Shown one piece after another: positions 42,750-52,872 of a stretch of 64,000 bases of DNA. The number at the start of each line of letters is the position of its first letter. Position 1 is the first letter of the stretch. The stretch covers positions 254,803 to 318,802 of the forward strand of contig NZ_JADPJH010000037.1 of assembly GCF_023073315.1 (NCBI RefSeq), written 5' to 3'. The stretch comes from Bradyrhizobium sp. 1 (GTDB lineage: Bacteria > Pseudomonadota > Alphaproteobacteria > Rhizobiales > Xanthobacteraceae). The notes beneath the pieces were generated by a model. The model saw only the letters and a program-made list of their open reading frames with translations. It made no database searches and had not been told where the DNA came from. Made by a program: the position numbers and the translations under genes.

Positions 42750-44228
42750 GTGAGACAGGATGGTCCGGTGGTCGCCATGCGGCGATCTCTTGGTCTTTCG
42801 TCCCGGACGCGTCGTGCGGCGCGCTGGGTTGCGGTGCTGTGTCTGGCCGCCAGTTCAGGCGCGTGCGTGCTGACGCAGGATCTTCCGGATCCCGCGCTCG
42901 ATGTTCCCACGGGTTACAAATATGCCGGGAAGGGCGATACGCCGCCATCACTGGATTGGTGGCGCGGCTTCCGCTCCACCGAGCTGACGCAGCTGATGGA
43001 GGAGGCGCAGACCGTCAACCTCGACATCGCAGCCGCGGTCTCGCGCATCGTCGAGGCCGACGCCCAGGCGCGGCAGGCCGGCGCGGCGCTGCTGCCAAGC
43101 CTGTCCGGCACCGGGCAGGAGACCTATTCGCGCACATCAGGCTCGTCAGCCTCGGGGCTCACCAATGGCGGACGTGAGGTCGTCAATTACCAGGCTTCGC
43201 TCAGTGCCAGCTACCAGCTCGACTTCTGGGGCCAGAACCGCGATGCGCTGCAGACGGCGGAAGAAACCGCGAAGGCCAACCGGTTCGATCGCGACACCGT
43301 CGCGCTGACGACGCTGGCGAGCGTCGCCAACGCCTATTTCCAGGTGCTGGCCTCGCAGGATCGCATCCGGACCTCACAGCGCAACATCGCCAGCGCGCAG
43401 CGCATTCTCGATGCGGTCCGGGAGCGCCGCAAGGCCGGCACCGGCACCGATCTCGACGTCGCCCAGCAGGAGAGCGTGCTGGCAAACCAGAAGGCCCTGG
43501 TGCCGCCGCTGCGCCAGACGCTCGACCAGAACAGAAACGCACTCGCCGTGCTGGTGTCACGGCCGCCGGAAAGCGTGCGCATCGGCGGCGGCTCTCTGAA
43601 CAACGTTGCGATCCCGCGCGTCACGCCCGGCATGCCGTCGGAGCTGTTGACGCAGCGGCCGGACATCCGCCGGCAGGAGGCGCAGCTGGCATCGGCGACC
43701 GCCAACATCGGAAATGCCCGCGCCCAGTTCTTTCCAACCATCCAGCTGACCGGCAATGGCGGCTATCAGAGCTCGGCGCTGGTGTCGCTGTTCCAGCCGC
43801 ATGCGGCGTTCTTCCAGCTGGTCGGCAGCGCGACCCAGCCGATCTTCGACGGCGGCAAGATCCTCGGCAATTTCGAATACGCCAAGGCGCGTCAGGACGA
43901 GTTGCTCCAGACCTACCGCAAGACCATCGTCCAGGCCTTCACCGACGTCGACAACGCGCTGTTCTCGATCAAGCAGACCACGATCAAGCTGCAATTGCAG
44001 CGCGATGTGCTCAACGCCTCGCGGCGCGCGTTCGACCTTTCCGAGCAGCAATTGCGGGCCGGCACCGCCGACATCGTGACCGTGCTCAACACCCAGCTGA
44101 CCCTGTTTACGGCGGAGGACGCGCTGTCGCAGGCGCAACTCGCACGGCTTCTCGCCATCGTCAGCCTGTATCAGGCGCTCGGCGGCGGCTGGGAGCCGCG
44201 AATGGAGAAACCGGTCAATGCTCTTTAA
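42750..44228 (+). CDS. RND efflux outer-membrane channel (NodT/OprM-like)
   Basis: This 492-residue TolC-family protein is an outer-membrane factor that forms the exit duct of the efflux pump. The N-terminal hydrophobic segment and Cys (AASSGACVL) suggest a lipoprotein, although the lipobox is not ideal. Two OEP repeats are visible: coiled-coil helices around VEADAQARQAGAALLPSL, and the second from RRQEAQLASATANIGNARAQ, with LDFWGQNRDALQTAE in the first. Start GTG 42750 follows AGGGGG by 5 bp; GTG 42744 and ATG 42777 are in frame. The end overlaps the adaptor gene by 11 bp. Confidence 0.88.
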   Translation: MRQDGPVVAMRRSLGLSSRTRRAARWVAVLCLAASSGACVLTQDLPDPALDVPTGYKYAGKGDTPPSLDWWRGFRSTELTQLMEEAQTVNLDIAAAVSRIVEADAQARQAGAALLPSLSGTGQETYSRTSGSSASGLTNGGREVVNYQASLSASYQLDFWGQNRDALQTAEETAKANRFDRDTVALTTLASVANAYFQVLASQDRIRTSQRNIASAQRILDAVRERRKAGTGTDLDVAQQESVLANQKALVPPLRQTLDQNRNALAVLVSRPPESVRIGGGSLNNVAIPRVTPGMPSELLTQRPDIRRQEAQLASATANIGNARAQFFPTIQLTGNGGYQSSALVSLFQPHAAFFQLVGSATQPIFDGGKILGNFEYAKARQDELLQTYRKTIVQAFTDVDNALFSIKQTTIKLQLQRDVLNASRRAFDLSEQQLRAGTADIVTVLNTQLTLFTAEDALSQAQLARLLAIVSLYQALGGGWEPRMEKPVNAL

Positions 44229-45627
44229 GCCGGATAACAAGCAAGGCGCGAAGGAGGGCACGGCGAAGCGGTCGCGCGGCCGCGGCTTCGTCATGACCCT
44301 GATCACGCTCGCGATCCTCGGCGGGCTCGGCTATTACGGCTGGACCGTCTGGCATCAGCAGCCGCAGCAGGCGAACGGCCGCAACCAGCGGCCCGATCTG
44401 CCGGTGCCGGTGCTGGCGGCGACCCCGCGCATCCAGGACGTGCCGGTCTATCTCGACGGCGTCGGCGCCATCCGCGCCCTCAACACCGTGACTGTGCGCT
44501 CGCAGGTCGACGGCAAGCTGATCGCCGTCAACTTCACCGAAGGCCAGGACGTCAAAAAGGGCGATGTGCTCGGCGAGATCGATCCCGCGCTCTATCAGGC
44601 GACCTATGATCAGGCGGTCGCCAAGAAAGCGCAGGATCAGGCCCAGCTCGCCAACCAGCGCATCGATCTCACGCGCTACGAGCAGCTCGCCGCTTCCAAT
44701 GCCGGCTCCAAGCAGCAGGCCGACACCCAGCGTGCGCTGGTCGCGCAGACCGAGGCGCTGGTCAAAGCCGACCAGGCCTCGATCGACAATGCGGGGGCGA
44801 CCCTGAGCTACACCAAGATCGTGGCGCCGCTGTCGGGCCGTGCGGGCCTGCGCCAGGTCGACCAGGGCAACATCATCCATGCCTCCGACACCACGGGCCT
44901 CGTGGTGATTACGCAATTGCAGCCGATCGCAGTTTGGTTCAGTCTGCCGCAGCAGCAGATCATGCGCGTCAACGCGGCGGCGTCGAAGGGCACGCTCGCG
45001 GTCGACGTGTTCGGCAATGACGGCGTCACCGTGATCGACACCGGCAAGCTGACCGGCATCGACAACCAGGTCGATCAGACCACCGGCACGCTCAAGCTCA
45101 AGGCCGAATTCCCCAATGCCAACTACCAGCTCTGGCCGGGCCAGTTCGTCAATGTCCGACTCAAGGTCGAAACCTTGATGCAGGCGCTGGTGGTGCCGAC
45201 ATCGGCCGTGCAGCGCGGCCCGATCGGCACCTTCAGCTATGTCATCGGCGAGGATAATGTCGTTGCGGCCAAGCCTGTCACGGTGACCCAGCAGAACGAG
45301 CATGACGCCGTCATCGCGAGCGGCCTGTCGGCAAACGACAAGGTCGTCACGACGGGCTTTGCCAATCTGTCCGACGGCTCCAAGGTGGTCATCGGCCGCG
45401 ACGACCAGACGCCGTCGGCCGATCTGGCGCCGCGCAAGCGCTCGCGCGCCCCTGATGGCCAGAAGAAGGACGGTCAGGCCAAAGAAGGCCAGAAGGAAGG
45501 CCAAAAGGAAGGCGAGCTGCGTCCCAAGCGGAGCAGCAGCGAAGGCGACCAGAAGGGACAGACCGGGCCCGCACCAGGTCCTGTATCCAATCCTGGGGTA
45601 TCGGGAAGTGGAGCCAAGCAGCCATGA
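44218..45627 (+). CDS. RND efflux periplasmic adaptor (MdtA-like)
   Basis: This 469-residue membrane-fusion protein has an N-terminal membrane anchor at about 20-42. It has a split lipoyl domain (GVGAIRALNTVTVRSQVDGK.. LSGRAGLRQVDQGN), an alpha-hairpin (DQAQLANQRIDLTRYEQLAA), and beta-barrel and membrane-proximal domains to about residue 395. The last 75 residues are a charged, repetitive Lys/Glu/Gln tail (KEGQKEGQKEG) rare in typical MdtA. It links the OMF to the two RND pumps downstream. It starts inside the end of the upstream gene, so the operon is translationally coupled. Confidence 0.92.
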   Translation: MLFKPDNKQGAKEGTAKRSRGRGFVMTLITLAILGGLGYYGWTVWHQQPQQANGRNQRPDLPVPVLAATPRIQDVPVYLDGVGAIRALNTVTVRSQVDGKLIAVNFTEGQDVKKGDVLGEIDPALYQATYDQAVAKKAQDQAQLANQRIDLTRYEQLAASNAGSKQQADTQRALVAQTEALVKADQASIDNAGATLSYTKIVAPLSGRAGLRQVDQGNIIHASDTTGLVVITQLQPIAVWFSLPQQQIMRVNAAASKGTLAVDVFGNDGVTVIDTGKLTGIDNQVDQTTGTLKLKAEFPNANYQLWPGQFVNVRLKVETLMQALVVPTSAVQRGPIGTFSYVIGEDNVVAAKPVTVTQQNEHDAVIASGLSANDKVVTTGFANLSDGSKVVIGRDDQTPSADLAPRKRSRAPDGQKKDGQAKEGQKEGQKEGELRPKRSSSEGDQKGQTGPAPGPVSNPGVSGSGAKQP

Positions 45628-45663
45628 TCCCGACAACAGCCGCCTGAGCGGCAGGCAGATCCC

Positions 45664-48600
45664 ATGGGTGTCTCCGAACCCTTCATCCGCCGTCCGATCG
45701 CGACCTCGTTGCTCGGCATTGCCCTGCTGATCGGGGGGCTGCTGGGCTATTTCGCGCTGCCGGTCTCGGCGCTGCCGCAAGTCGATTTTCCGACCGTGCA
45801 GGTGACGACGCAGCTTCCGGGCGCAAGTCCCGACGTGATTGCCTCGCTGATCACCGCGCCCTTGGAGCGGCAGCTCGGCCAGATCCCGTCGCTGACGGCG
45901 ATGAACTCGACGAGTTCGTTCGGCGTCAGCCAGATCTCGCTCCAGTTCGACCTCAACCGCGACATCGACGGCGCCACCCAGGATGTGCAGGCCGCGATCA
46001 ATGCTGCGGCGGGCGTGCTGCCCAAGACGCTGCCGTACCCGCCGACCTACGCCAAGGTGAACCCGGCGGACGCGCCGGTGATGACGCTGGCGCTGCGCTC
46101 CGACACGATCTCGCTGCGCGCGATGAGCGACATCGCCGACACGCTTCTGGCGCAACGCCTGAGCCAGATCTCCGGCGTCGGACGGGTTTCGGTGCTCGGA
46201 GGGCTGAAGCCGGCCGTGCGTATCCAGGCGGATCTCGCGCGGCTCGCCGCCTATGGCATCGCCATGGAAGATCTGCGCACCGCGATCTCCAATGCCAACG
46301 TCTCCGGGCCGAAGGGCTCACTCGACGGCGCGCAGCAATCCTACATCATCGCCGCCAACGACCAGATCGCCGCCGCTGACGCCTACAAGCCGATCATTAT
46401 CGCCTACCGCAACGGCTCGCCTGTTACGATCGGCGACGTCGCGCAGATCGTCGACGGCCTCGAGAACGACCGCACCGGCGGCTGGTATCAGGGCTCGCCG
46501 GCCGTCATCATCGACATCCAGCGCCAGCCCGGCGCCAACGTCATCGACGTCGTCAAGCAGATCCGCGCCGAAATCCCAAAAGTCCAGCGCGCCATTCCGG
46601 CCGGCGTGAACCTCACCATCGTCTCTGACCGCACCGTCACCATCCGCGCCTCGGTGCGTGATGTGCAATTCACGCTGGTCCTCAGCGTCGTCCTGGTGAC
46701 GCTGGTGGTGCTGTTGTTCCTGCGCTCGCTGCGGGCGACGCTGATCGCGGGCGTGGCGCTGCCGCTGTCGCTGATCACCAGCTTCGGCATCATGTATTTT
46801 GCTGGCTTCAGCCTCGACAATCTGTCGCTGATGGCGCTGACGATCGGCACCGGTTTCGTCGTCGACGACGCCATCGTGATGATCGAGAACATCGTCCGTC
46901 ACATGGAAAACGGCGACGGCCCGATGGAGGCTTCGCTCAAGGGCGCCAGCGAAATCGGCTTCACCGTGATCTCGCTGACGGTGTCGCTGATCGCGGTGTT
47001 CATCCCGTTGCTGTTCATGTCGGGCCTCGTGGGGCGCATGTTCCGCGAATTCGCGCTGACGCTGACGATTGCGGTCGTGACCTCGGCCGTGGTCTCGCTG
47101 ACGCTGACGCCGATGATGTGCTCGCGGCTGCTGAAGCACGCCCATGAAGAGCTTGCGGTACCCGGGCTCGCCGCGATCAGCCGCTTCATCGACCGTACCG
47201 TCGAGTTCTACCACCGGACGCTGCTGGTTGTTCTGCAGCACCAGCGCATCACGCTGGTCGTGACTTTCGTCACGCTGATTGCGACTCTCGTTCTCTATGT
47301 CGTCGCCCCAAAAGGCTTCCTGCCGCTCCAGGACACGGCCTCGATCACGGCCGTGACGGAGGCGGGGGCCGACGTCTCGTTCGCGGAAATGCAGAGGCGG
47401 CAGGCCGAGGCGGCCGACGCCATCAAGGCCGACCCCGACGTAACAGGCGTGGTCTCGGTGATCGGGGCGGGCTCGGTCAACCCGACCACCAATGTCGGCC
47501 GTCTCGTCATGACCTTGAAGCCGCGCGGCGAGCGGCGCGATGATGTCAGCGTGGTCGTGACCCGGCTCAAGGAGCGGGTGGCCGGTATCCCCGGCATGAC
47601 CGTTTATTTCCAGCCGGTGCAGGATGTGCAGATCTCGACCCAGTCGAGCCGCTCGCAATACCAGTACACGCTGACAGGCACGGATGCGGCGCTGGTGTCG
47701 GAATGGGCCCGCAAGCTGGTCGCCGAGATGCGGCGCGATCCCTTGTTCCGCGACGTCTCCTCGGAGGCGCAGGAAGGCGGACTGCGGGCGCAGCTCGACG
47801 TGGATCGGACGCGGGCCGGCCAGCTCGGCGTCAGTCTCCAAGGCATCACCGACACGCTGAACGATGCCTTCGCGCAGCGGCAAGTCTCGACCATCTACGG
47901 CCAGGCCAACCAGTACCGCGTGGTGCTGGAGGCGCTGCCGATGTACCAGCGCGATCCCTCGGTCCTGTCGAAACTCTACCTGCCGGGCGGGGCGAGCGCG
48001 ACTGCGGGCGCGCCCAACGCGCAGGTCCCGCTCTCTGCCGTCGCGACCTTGAAGCGCACCACCGCGCCGCTTGCGATCTCGCACCAGGCCCAATTCCCCG
48101 CGATCTCGCTCAGCTTCAACCTCGCGCCGGGCGCAGCGCTTGGCGACGCCGTCGACGCCGTGAAGACGATCGAAACCCGCATCGAGATGCCCAACAGCAT
48201 CGCGGGCATTTATGCCGGCGACGCCGCCGAATTCTCTAAGGCGCTTGCGGGACAGCCATGGCTGCTGCTCGCCGCTGTCATCACAATCTACATCGTGCTC
48301 GGTGTGCTCTACGAGAGCTACATCCACCCCATCACGATCCTCTCGACGCTGCCCTCGGCCGGCGTCGGCGCTATCCTGGCGCTGATTCTGTGCGGGCAGG
48401 ATCTCTCGGTGATCGGCCTGATCGGCATCATCCTGCTGATGGGCATCGTCAAGAAGAACGCGATCATGATGATCGACTTCGCGCTCGAGGCCGAGCGCGG
48501 GCAGGGCATGTCGCCGAACGAGGCGATCGTGCAGGCGTGTCTCTTGCGCTTCCGTCCGATCATGATGACGACGCTGGCGGCCCTGTTCGGTGCGCTGCCG

Positions 48601-48813
48601 CTGGCGATCGAGAGTGGCACCGGCGCCGAGCTGCGCTTTCCGCTCGGCATCTCCATCATCGGCGGCCTGCTGCTGAGCCAGTTGCTGACGCTCTATACCA
48701 CGCCCGTGATCTACCTCGCGCTCGACCGTATCAACCGCCGCCTCGAGCAGGCGCTGCCGCCGGCCGAATCCGGCGGCCCGCCGGTCGCGGGCGCGACCGA
48801 GGGGATGCAGTAA
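45664..48813 (+). CDS. RND multidrug efflux permease (MdtB-like)
   Basis: This 1049-residue inner-membrane proton-driven pump has the 12-TM RND fold with two large periplasmic loops. The motifs SEPFIRRPIATSLLGI (N-terminus), the TM4 proton-relay segment FVVDDAIVMIENIVRHME (two Asp), and in the second half IVKKNAIMMIDFALEAE are the MdtB/C type. An MdtBC pump works as a heterotrimer, so this and the next gene likely form one complex. The stop overlaps the start of the next gene as TAATG. Confidence 0.95.
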   Translation: MGVSEPFIRRPIATSLLGIALLIGGLLGYFALPVSALPQVDFPTVQVTTQLPGASPDVIASLITAPLERQLGQIPSLTAMNSTSSFGVSQISLQFDLNRDIDGATQDVQAAINAAAGVLPKTLPYPPTYAKVNPADAPVMTLALRSDTISLRAMSDIADTLLAQRLSQISGVGRVSVLGGLKPAVRIQADLARLAAYGIAMEDLRTAISNANVSGPKGSLDGAQQSYIIAANDQIAAADAYKPIIIAYRNGSPVTIGDVAQIVDGLENDRTGGWYQGSPAVIIDIQRQPGANVIDVVKQIRAEIPKVQRAIPAGVNLTIVSDRTVTIRASVRDVQFTLVLSVVLVTLVVLLFLRSLRATLIAGVALPLSLITSFGIMYFAGFSLDNLSLMALTIGTGFVVDDAIVMIENIVRHMENGDGPMEASLKGASEIGFTVISLTVSLIAVFIPLLFMSGLVGRMFREFALTLTIAVVTSAVVSLTLTPMMCSRLLKHAHEELAVPGLAAISRFIDRTVEFYHRTLLVVLQHQRITLVVTFVTLIATLVLYVVAPKGFLPLQDTASITAVTEAGADVSFAEMQRRQAEAADAIKADPDVTGVVSVIGAGSVNPTTNVGRLVMTLKPRGERRDDVSVVVTRLKERVAGIPGMTVYFQPVQDVQISTQSSRSQYQYTLTGTDAALVSEWARKLVAEMRRDPLFRDVSSEAQEGGLRAQLDVDRTRAGQLGVSLQGITDTLNDAFAQRQVSTIYGQANQYRVVLEALPMYQRDPSVLSKLYLPGGASATAGAPNAQVPLSAVATLKRTTAPLAISHQAQFPAISLSFNLAPGAALGDAVDAVKTIETRIEMPNSIAGIYAGDAAEFSKALAGQPWLLLAAVITIYIVLGVLYESYIHPITILSTLPSAGVGAILALILCGQDLSVIGLIGIILLMGIVKKNAIMMIDFALEAERGQGMSPNEAIVQACLLRFRPIMMTTLAALFGALPLAIESGTGAELRFPLGISIIGGLLLSQLLTLYTTPVIYLALDRINRRLEQALPPAESGGPPVAGATEGMQ

Positions 48814-51800
48814 TGGCATCGATCTCGGAGCCCTTCATCCGCCGCCCGGTCGCGACCACGCTGCTCTCGATCGGGTTGTTCCTGCTGGGTGTCGTCGCCT
48901 ACGAGTTCCTCCCCGTTGCCTCGGTCCCGAACGTCGACTTTCCCGCCATCTTCGTCTCGGCCAGCCGGCCCGGCGCCGACCCGTCGGTGATGGCGGCAAC
49001 CGTCGCCTCGCCGCTGGAGCGGCGGCTGGGCGAGATATCCGGCATCAACCAGATCACCTCGACGAGTTCGCTCGGCGTCTCCAACATCCAGCTCCAGTTC
49101 GACATCGGCCGCAACGTCGACAAGGCCGCGCGCGACGTACAGGCGGCGATCAATGCCGCGTTGGTCGACCTGCCGAGCGACCTGCCGACGCTGCCGCGGT
49201 TCCGCAAGGCGAACACAGCCGGCGCACCGGTCTTCGTGCTCGCCTTGACCTCAAAGACGCTGTCGGCGAGCGCGATCTACGACGTCGCCGATACGGTCCT
49301 GGCGCAGCGCATCTCGCAGGTCCCTGGTGTCGGTGACGTCACGGTGAGCGGTGCCGATCAGCCGGCGGTGCGGGTGCAGCTCAATCCCGTGGCGCTGTCG
49401 AATGCGGGCATCGCTACCGACGACGTCCGGACCGCTATCATCAACGCCAACCCGCTCGGCCCGGTCGGCATCTTCAACGGCGAACGCCAGAGCGAGACGC
49501 TGGCGCTCAACAAGCAGATGCGCACGGCAAAGGAATTCCGCGACATCATCGTCAAGAGCTCGAACGGCAATTTCGTCCGGCTCTCCGACGTCGCCGACAT
49601 CGAGGACTCCGTCCGCAACGCACGCTCGATCGCCTGGTTCAACAAGCAGCCGGCCGTGCTGATCCAGATCACCAAGCAGGGCGATGCCAATGTCATCGAC
49701 ACCGTCGACAGGGTGAAGGCGCTGATCCCCGATCTGAAGCAGTGGATTCCGGCCGGCGTCGATATCTCCACCCTGGTCGACCGCACCAGCACGATCCGCG
49801 CCAGCGTGCAGGACATGCAGTGGACGTTGTTTGCGACTGCCATCCTGGTGATGGTCGTTGTTTTCGTGTTCCTGCGGCGGCTGACGCCGACGATCGCGGC
49901 CGGCATCTCGGTGCCGCTGGCGCTGGCTGGGACCTGCGCCGGCATGTGGGTGGCGGGCTTCTCGATCGACAATCTGTCGCTGATGGCGCTCGCGATCTCC
50001 GTCGGCTTCGTGGTCGACGATGCCATCGTCATGATCGAGAACATGTTCCGCAACCTCGAGCACGGCATGCGACCGCTTGAGGCCGCCCTCGAAGGGGCCA
50101 GGCAGATCGGTTTCACGGTCGTCTCGATCAGCCTGTCGCTGGTCGCGGCGTTCACGCCGCTGATCTTCATGGACGGCATCGTCGGCCGTCTGTTGCGCGA
50201 ATTCTCGCTGACGCTGACCTTCGCGATCCTTGTTTCGACGGTGGTGTCGCTCACCGTGACGCCGATGATCTGTGCCCATTACATCAAACAGACCACGTCC
50301 GACTCGGCAACGCTGTTCGACCGCCTCATCGAGGGATCGCTGTCGCGCATCGTCACCTTCTACGCCCGCAGCTTGCGCAACGTGCTGGAATATCCGCTGC
50401 TGACGCTCCTGGTGTTCTTCGCCACCATCGCGTTGACGGTGACGCTCTACATCAAGATCCCCAAGGGCTATTTCCCAACCGACGATTCCGGCTTCGTGAT
50501 CGGCGCGACGCGTGCCTCGGCCGACATCTCGTTCCAGTCGATGCTCGGTCTCCAGCAGCGGCTCGCCGATATCGTGATGCAGGATCCGGCCGTGGCCGGC
50601 ATCGGTTCGACCGTCGGCAGCGGAGGCGGGCCGGGGGCTCCGACCTCCAACCGCGGCACCATGTTCATCAGCCTGAAACCGCCGGAGGAGCGCGACCACG
50701 TTTCCACGCAGGTGGTGATCGACCGTCTCCGGCGCGCGCTGTTCCCGGTGCCCGGCATCCGCCTCTTCATGTTCGCCGCCCAGGACGTGCGCGCCGGCGG
50801 ACGGCAGAGCGATTCCGACTACCAGTACACGCTCTCCTCGACTGATCTCGACCTGTTGCAGAAATGGGCGCCGATCGTCGCCAAGCGGTTGGAGAGCGTC
50901 GAGGGCATCACCGACATCTCCAGCGACCGCGATCCCGGCGGGCTTCAACTGACCTTGTCGATCGACCGCCAGAAGGCCTCGGCCCTCGGCGTTCGCGTCC
51001 AGGACATCGACAACGCGCTGAACAATGCCTTCTCGCAACGGCAGATCTCGATCATCTACACCCAGCGCAACCAGTACATGACCGTGCTGGAGATCGACCC
51101 GAAATTTCAGGTCGACCCGTCCAACCTCGATCGCATCTATGTCGCGGGCTCTGGCGACGCGCAGGTGCCGCTGTCTGCGGTGGTGCGTGTGACGCGCGGG
51201 CTCGCCGCGCTTGCGGTCTATCATTCGCAGTCGTTCCCTTCGACCACGGTGTCGTTCAATTTGTTGCCCGACGTGCCGCTGCAGACCGCCACGCAAAACG
51301 TCCAGCGTGCCGTCGAAGAGCTGCATATGCCGGAAGGAATCCGCGGCAGTTTTGACGGCAATGCCGGCGATTTCGCCAAGACCAGCGGCCGCCAGCCGCT
51401 GCTGATCCTCGGCGCGCTGGTGGCGATGTATATCGTGCTCGGGGTGCTCTATGAGAGCCTCGCCCATCCGCTCACGATCATCTCGACGCTGCCGTCCGCC
51501 GGCCTCGGTGCGCTGCTCGCCTTGCAGATCACCAACACGCCGCTGACGGTGATCGCCTTCGTCGGCATTATCCTCCTGATCGGCATCGTCAAGAAGAACG
51601 GCATCATGATGGTCGACTTCGCGCTCGACGCCGAGCGCCAGCGCGGGCTGTCCTCGGCGGAGGCGATCTTCGAGGCTTGCCAGGCGCGTTTCCGACCCAT
51701 CCTGATGACCACCATGGCGGCGCTGTTCGCCGGCATTCCGCTGGTGGTCGCGACCGGCCCCGGCACGGAGCTGCGCCGTCCGCTCGGCATCACCATCATC

Positions 51801-51917
51801 GGCGGCCTGTTCGTCTCGCAGATCCTGACGCTCTACACCACGCCCGTGATCTACCTTTTGATCGACCGCCTGCGGCGGCGATCCGAGCCGCGCCCGGTGG
51901 CCGCCCCGGCGGAATAG
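48813..51917 (+). CDS. RND multidrug efflux permease (MdtC-like)
   Basis: This 1034-residue second RND permease of the operon is paralogous to MdtB but clearly diverged. The same landmarks occur: SISEPFIRRPVATTLLSIGL at the N-terminus, FVVDDAIVMIENMFRNLE in TM4, and IVKKNGIMMVDFALDAE in TM10. ATG 48813 overlaps the stop of the upstream gene (TAATG); the frame is open upstream but runs antisense-free through MdtB and is not real. Together OMF-adaptor-MdtB-MdtC form a complete tripartite exporter for drugs or bile-salt-like and plant-derived compounds (inference). Confidence 0.95.
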   Translation: MASISEPFIRRPVATTLLSIGLFLLGVVAYEFLPVASVPNVDFPAIFVSASRPGADPSVMAATVASPLERRLGEISGINQITSTSSLGVSNIQLQFDIGRNVDKAARDVQAAINAALVDLPSDLPTLPRFRKANTAGAPVFVLALTSKTLSASAIYDVADTVLAQRISQVPGVGDVTVSGADQPAVRVQLNPVALSNAGIATDDVRTAIINANPLGPVGIFNGERQSETLALNKQMRTAKEFRDIIVKSSNGNFVRLSDVADIEDSVRNARSIAWFNKQPAVLIQITKQGDANVIDTVDRVKALIPDLKQWIPAGVDISTLVDRTSTIRASVQDMQWTLFATAILVMVVVFVFLRRLTPTIAAGISVPLALAGTCAGMWVAGFSIDNLSLMALAISVGFVVDDAIVMIENMFRNLEHGMRPLEAALEGARQIGFTVVSISLSLVAAFTPLIFMDGIVGRLLREFSLTLTFAILVSTVVSLTVTPMICAHYIKQTTSDSATLFDRLIEGSLSRIVTFYARSLRNVLEYPLLTLLVFFATIALTVTLYIKIPKGYFPTDDSGFVIGATRASADISFQSMLGLQQRLADIVMQDPAVAGIGSTVGSGGGPGAPTSNRGTMFISLKPPEERDHVSTQVVIDRLRRALFPVPGIRLFMFAAQDVRAGGRQSDSDYQYTLSSTDLDLLQKWAPIVAKRLESVEGITDISSDRDPGGLQLTLSIDRQKASALGVRVQDIDNALNNAFSQRQISIIYTQRNQYMTVLEIDPKFQVDPSNLDRIYVAGSGDAQVPLSAVVRVTRGLAALAVYHSQSFPSTTVSFNLLPDVPLQTATQNVQRAVEELHMPEGIRGSFDGNAGDFAKTSGRQPLLILGALVAMYIVLGVLYESLAHPLTIISTLPSAGLGALLALQITNTPLTVIAFVGIILLIGIVKKNGIMMVDFALDAERQRGLSSAEAIFEACQARFRPILMTTMAALFAGIPLVVATGPGTELRRPLGITIIGGLFVSQILTLYTTPVIYLLIDRLRRRSEPRPVAAPAE

Positions 51918-51954
51918 GTTGTTGACGGCCTTCGCAAAGCGTATAGCGGCGACC

Positions 51955-52686
51955 ATGTCGAACCCCACAGCCGCCGCGCCCGAGCCGATTCCCGAATGTC
52001 CGCACTGCCAGAAGCCCATGCCGCTGTGCATCTGCGACAGCGTCACGCCGGTCAAAAATCGCCTTGGCCTCCTGATCCTCCAGCATCCGCAGGAGCAGGA
52101 CAGGGCGCTCGGCACCGCGCGGCTGCTGGCGCAGCATTTTGGGAATGCCACGCTCCGCGTCGGCCTGTCCTGGCCCAGCCTGTCAAAGGCGCTGGGGCAG
52201 CCGATTGAGAACGCCTCGCACTGGGCCGTGCTCTATCTCGGCTCGGCGAAGGCGGCCGATCTCGAGGCCGAGGCCGAGATCGTCGCGCTCAACCGCAAGG
52301 GCGAGATCGCGGAGAACCAGCGCGCGCTGCTCGGCAAGCTCGAAGGTGTCGTCCTGCTCGACGGCACCTGGAGCCAGGCCAAGGCGTTGTGGTGGCGCAA
52401 TCCCTGGATGCTGAAATGCCAGCGCGTGATCCTCAATCCACAAGCCCCCTCGCGCTACGGACGCCTGCGCAAGGAGCCACGAAAGGACGGCCTCTCGACC
52501 ATCGAGGCGGCCGCGACGATTCTGGCCGGCCTGGAGCGGCGTCCCGATATCGGCGAGACCCTGAACGCCAGTTTTGAACGGATGTTAACACGCTACCGCG
52601 AGGTCCAGGCCGAGATGCCGGAACTGGCGCCCAAACCGGCGGTCAAGGACCGCCGACGCGGTGTTCGGCGCGGCAAGCGCGCCTGA
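51955..52686 (+). CDS. tRNA-uridine aminocarboxypropyltransferase (DTW domain)
   Basis: This 243-residue enzyme of the TapT/DTWD2 family adds the 3-amino-3-carboxypropyl group to uridine-47 of certain tRNAs from S-adenosylmethionine. The N-terminal zinc-type motif CPHCQKPMPLCIC and the DTW-type motif LDGTWSQAKALWW are present. ATG 51955 gives the start SNPTAAAPEP; the frame is open 12 codons upstream. It overlaps none of its neighbours; the gap to the pump operon is 37 bp, so it may be co-transcribed. Confidence 0.88.
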   Translation: MSNPTAAAPEPIPECPHCQKPMPLCICDSVTPVKNRLGLLILQHPQEQDRALGTARLLAQHFGNATLRVGLSWPSLSKALGQPIENASHWAVLYLGSAKAADLEAEAEIVALNRKGEIAENQRALLGKLEGVVLLDGTWSQAKALWWRNPWMLKCQRVILNPQAPSRYGRLRKEPRKDGLSTIEAAATILAGLERRPDIGETLNASFERMLTRYREVQAEMPELAPKPAVKDRRRGVRRGKRA

Positions 52687-52872
52687 CTTCGGCCGTCTTC
52701 ATCCGTACGGTTGATTGCTCCACGGCAGGCGGCCGGATAGAGACGACCGGCCGATAAGCCTGCTATTCTGGCGCAGCATCGGAATACCGGAAGGGGCAGT
52801 CGAATTCAGCTCGCAGCGCAGGAGATCCTGGCCCAGGCGACGCGGCTCGATCGTTGGGGCACGCTCGCGCTG

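Noticed and set aside
44215..46155. Minus-strand frame of about 646 codons opposite the adaptor gene
   Set aside because: Shadow of the adaptor and MdtB frames with low-complexity composition.
46318..48819. Long minus-strand open frame (over 800 codons) opposite the MdtB-like gene
   Set aside because: Antisense open frames are common in GC-rich DNA. The translation is a monotonous Arg/Asp/His/Gln mix with no domain, and the sense strand is a perfect RND pump.
49251..52151. Long minus-strand open frame (over 900 codons) opposite the MdtC-like gene
   Set aside because: Same reason: it mirrors the RND gene codon by codon and has no recognised protein features.
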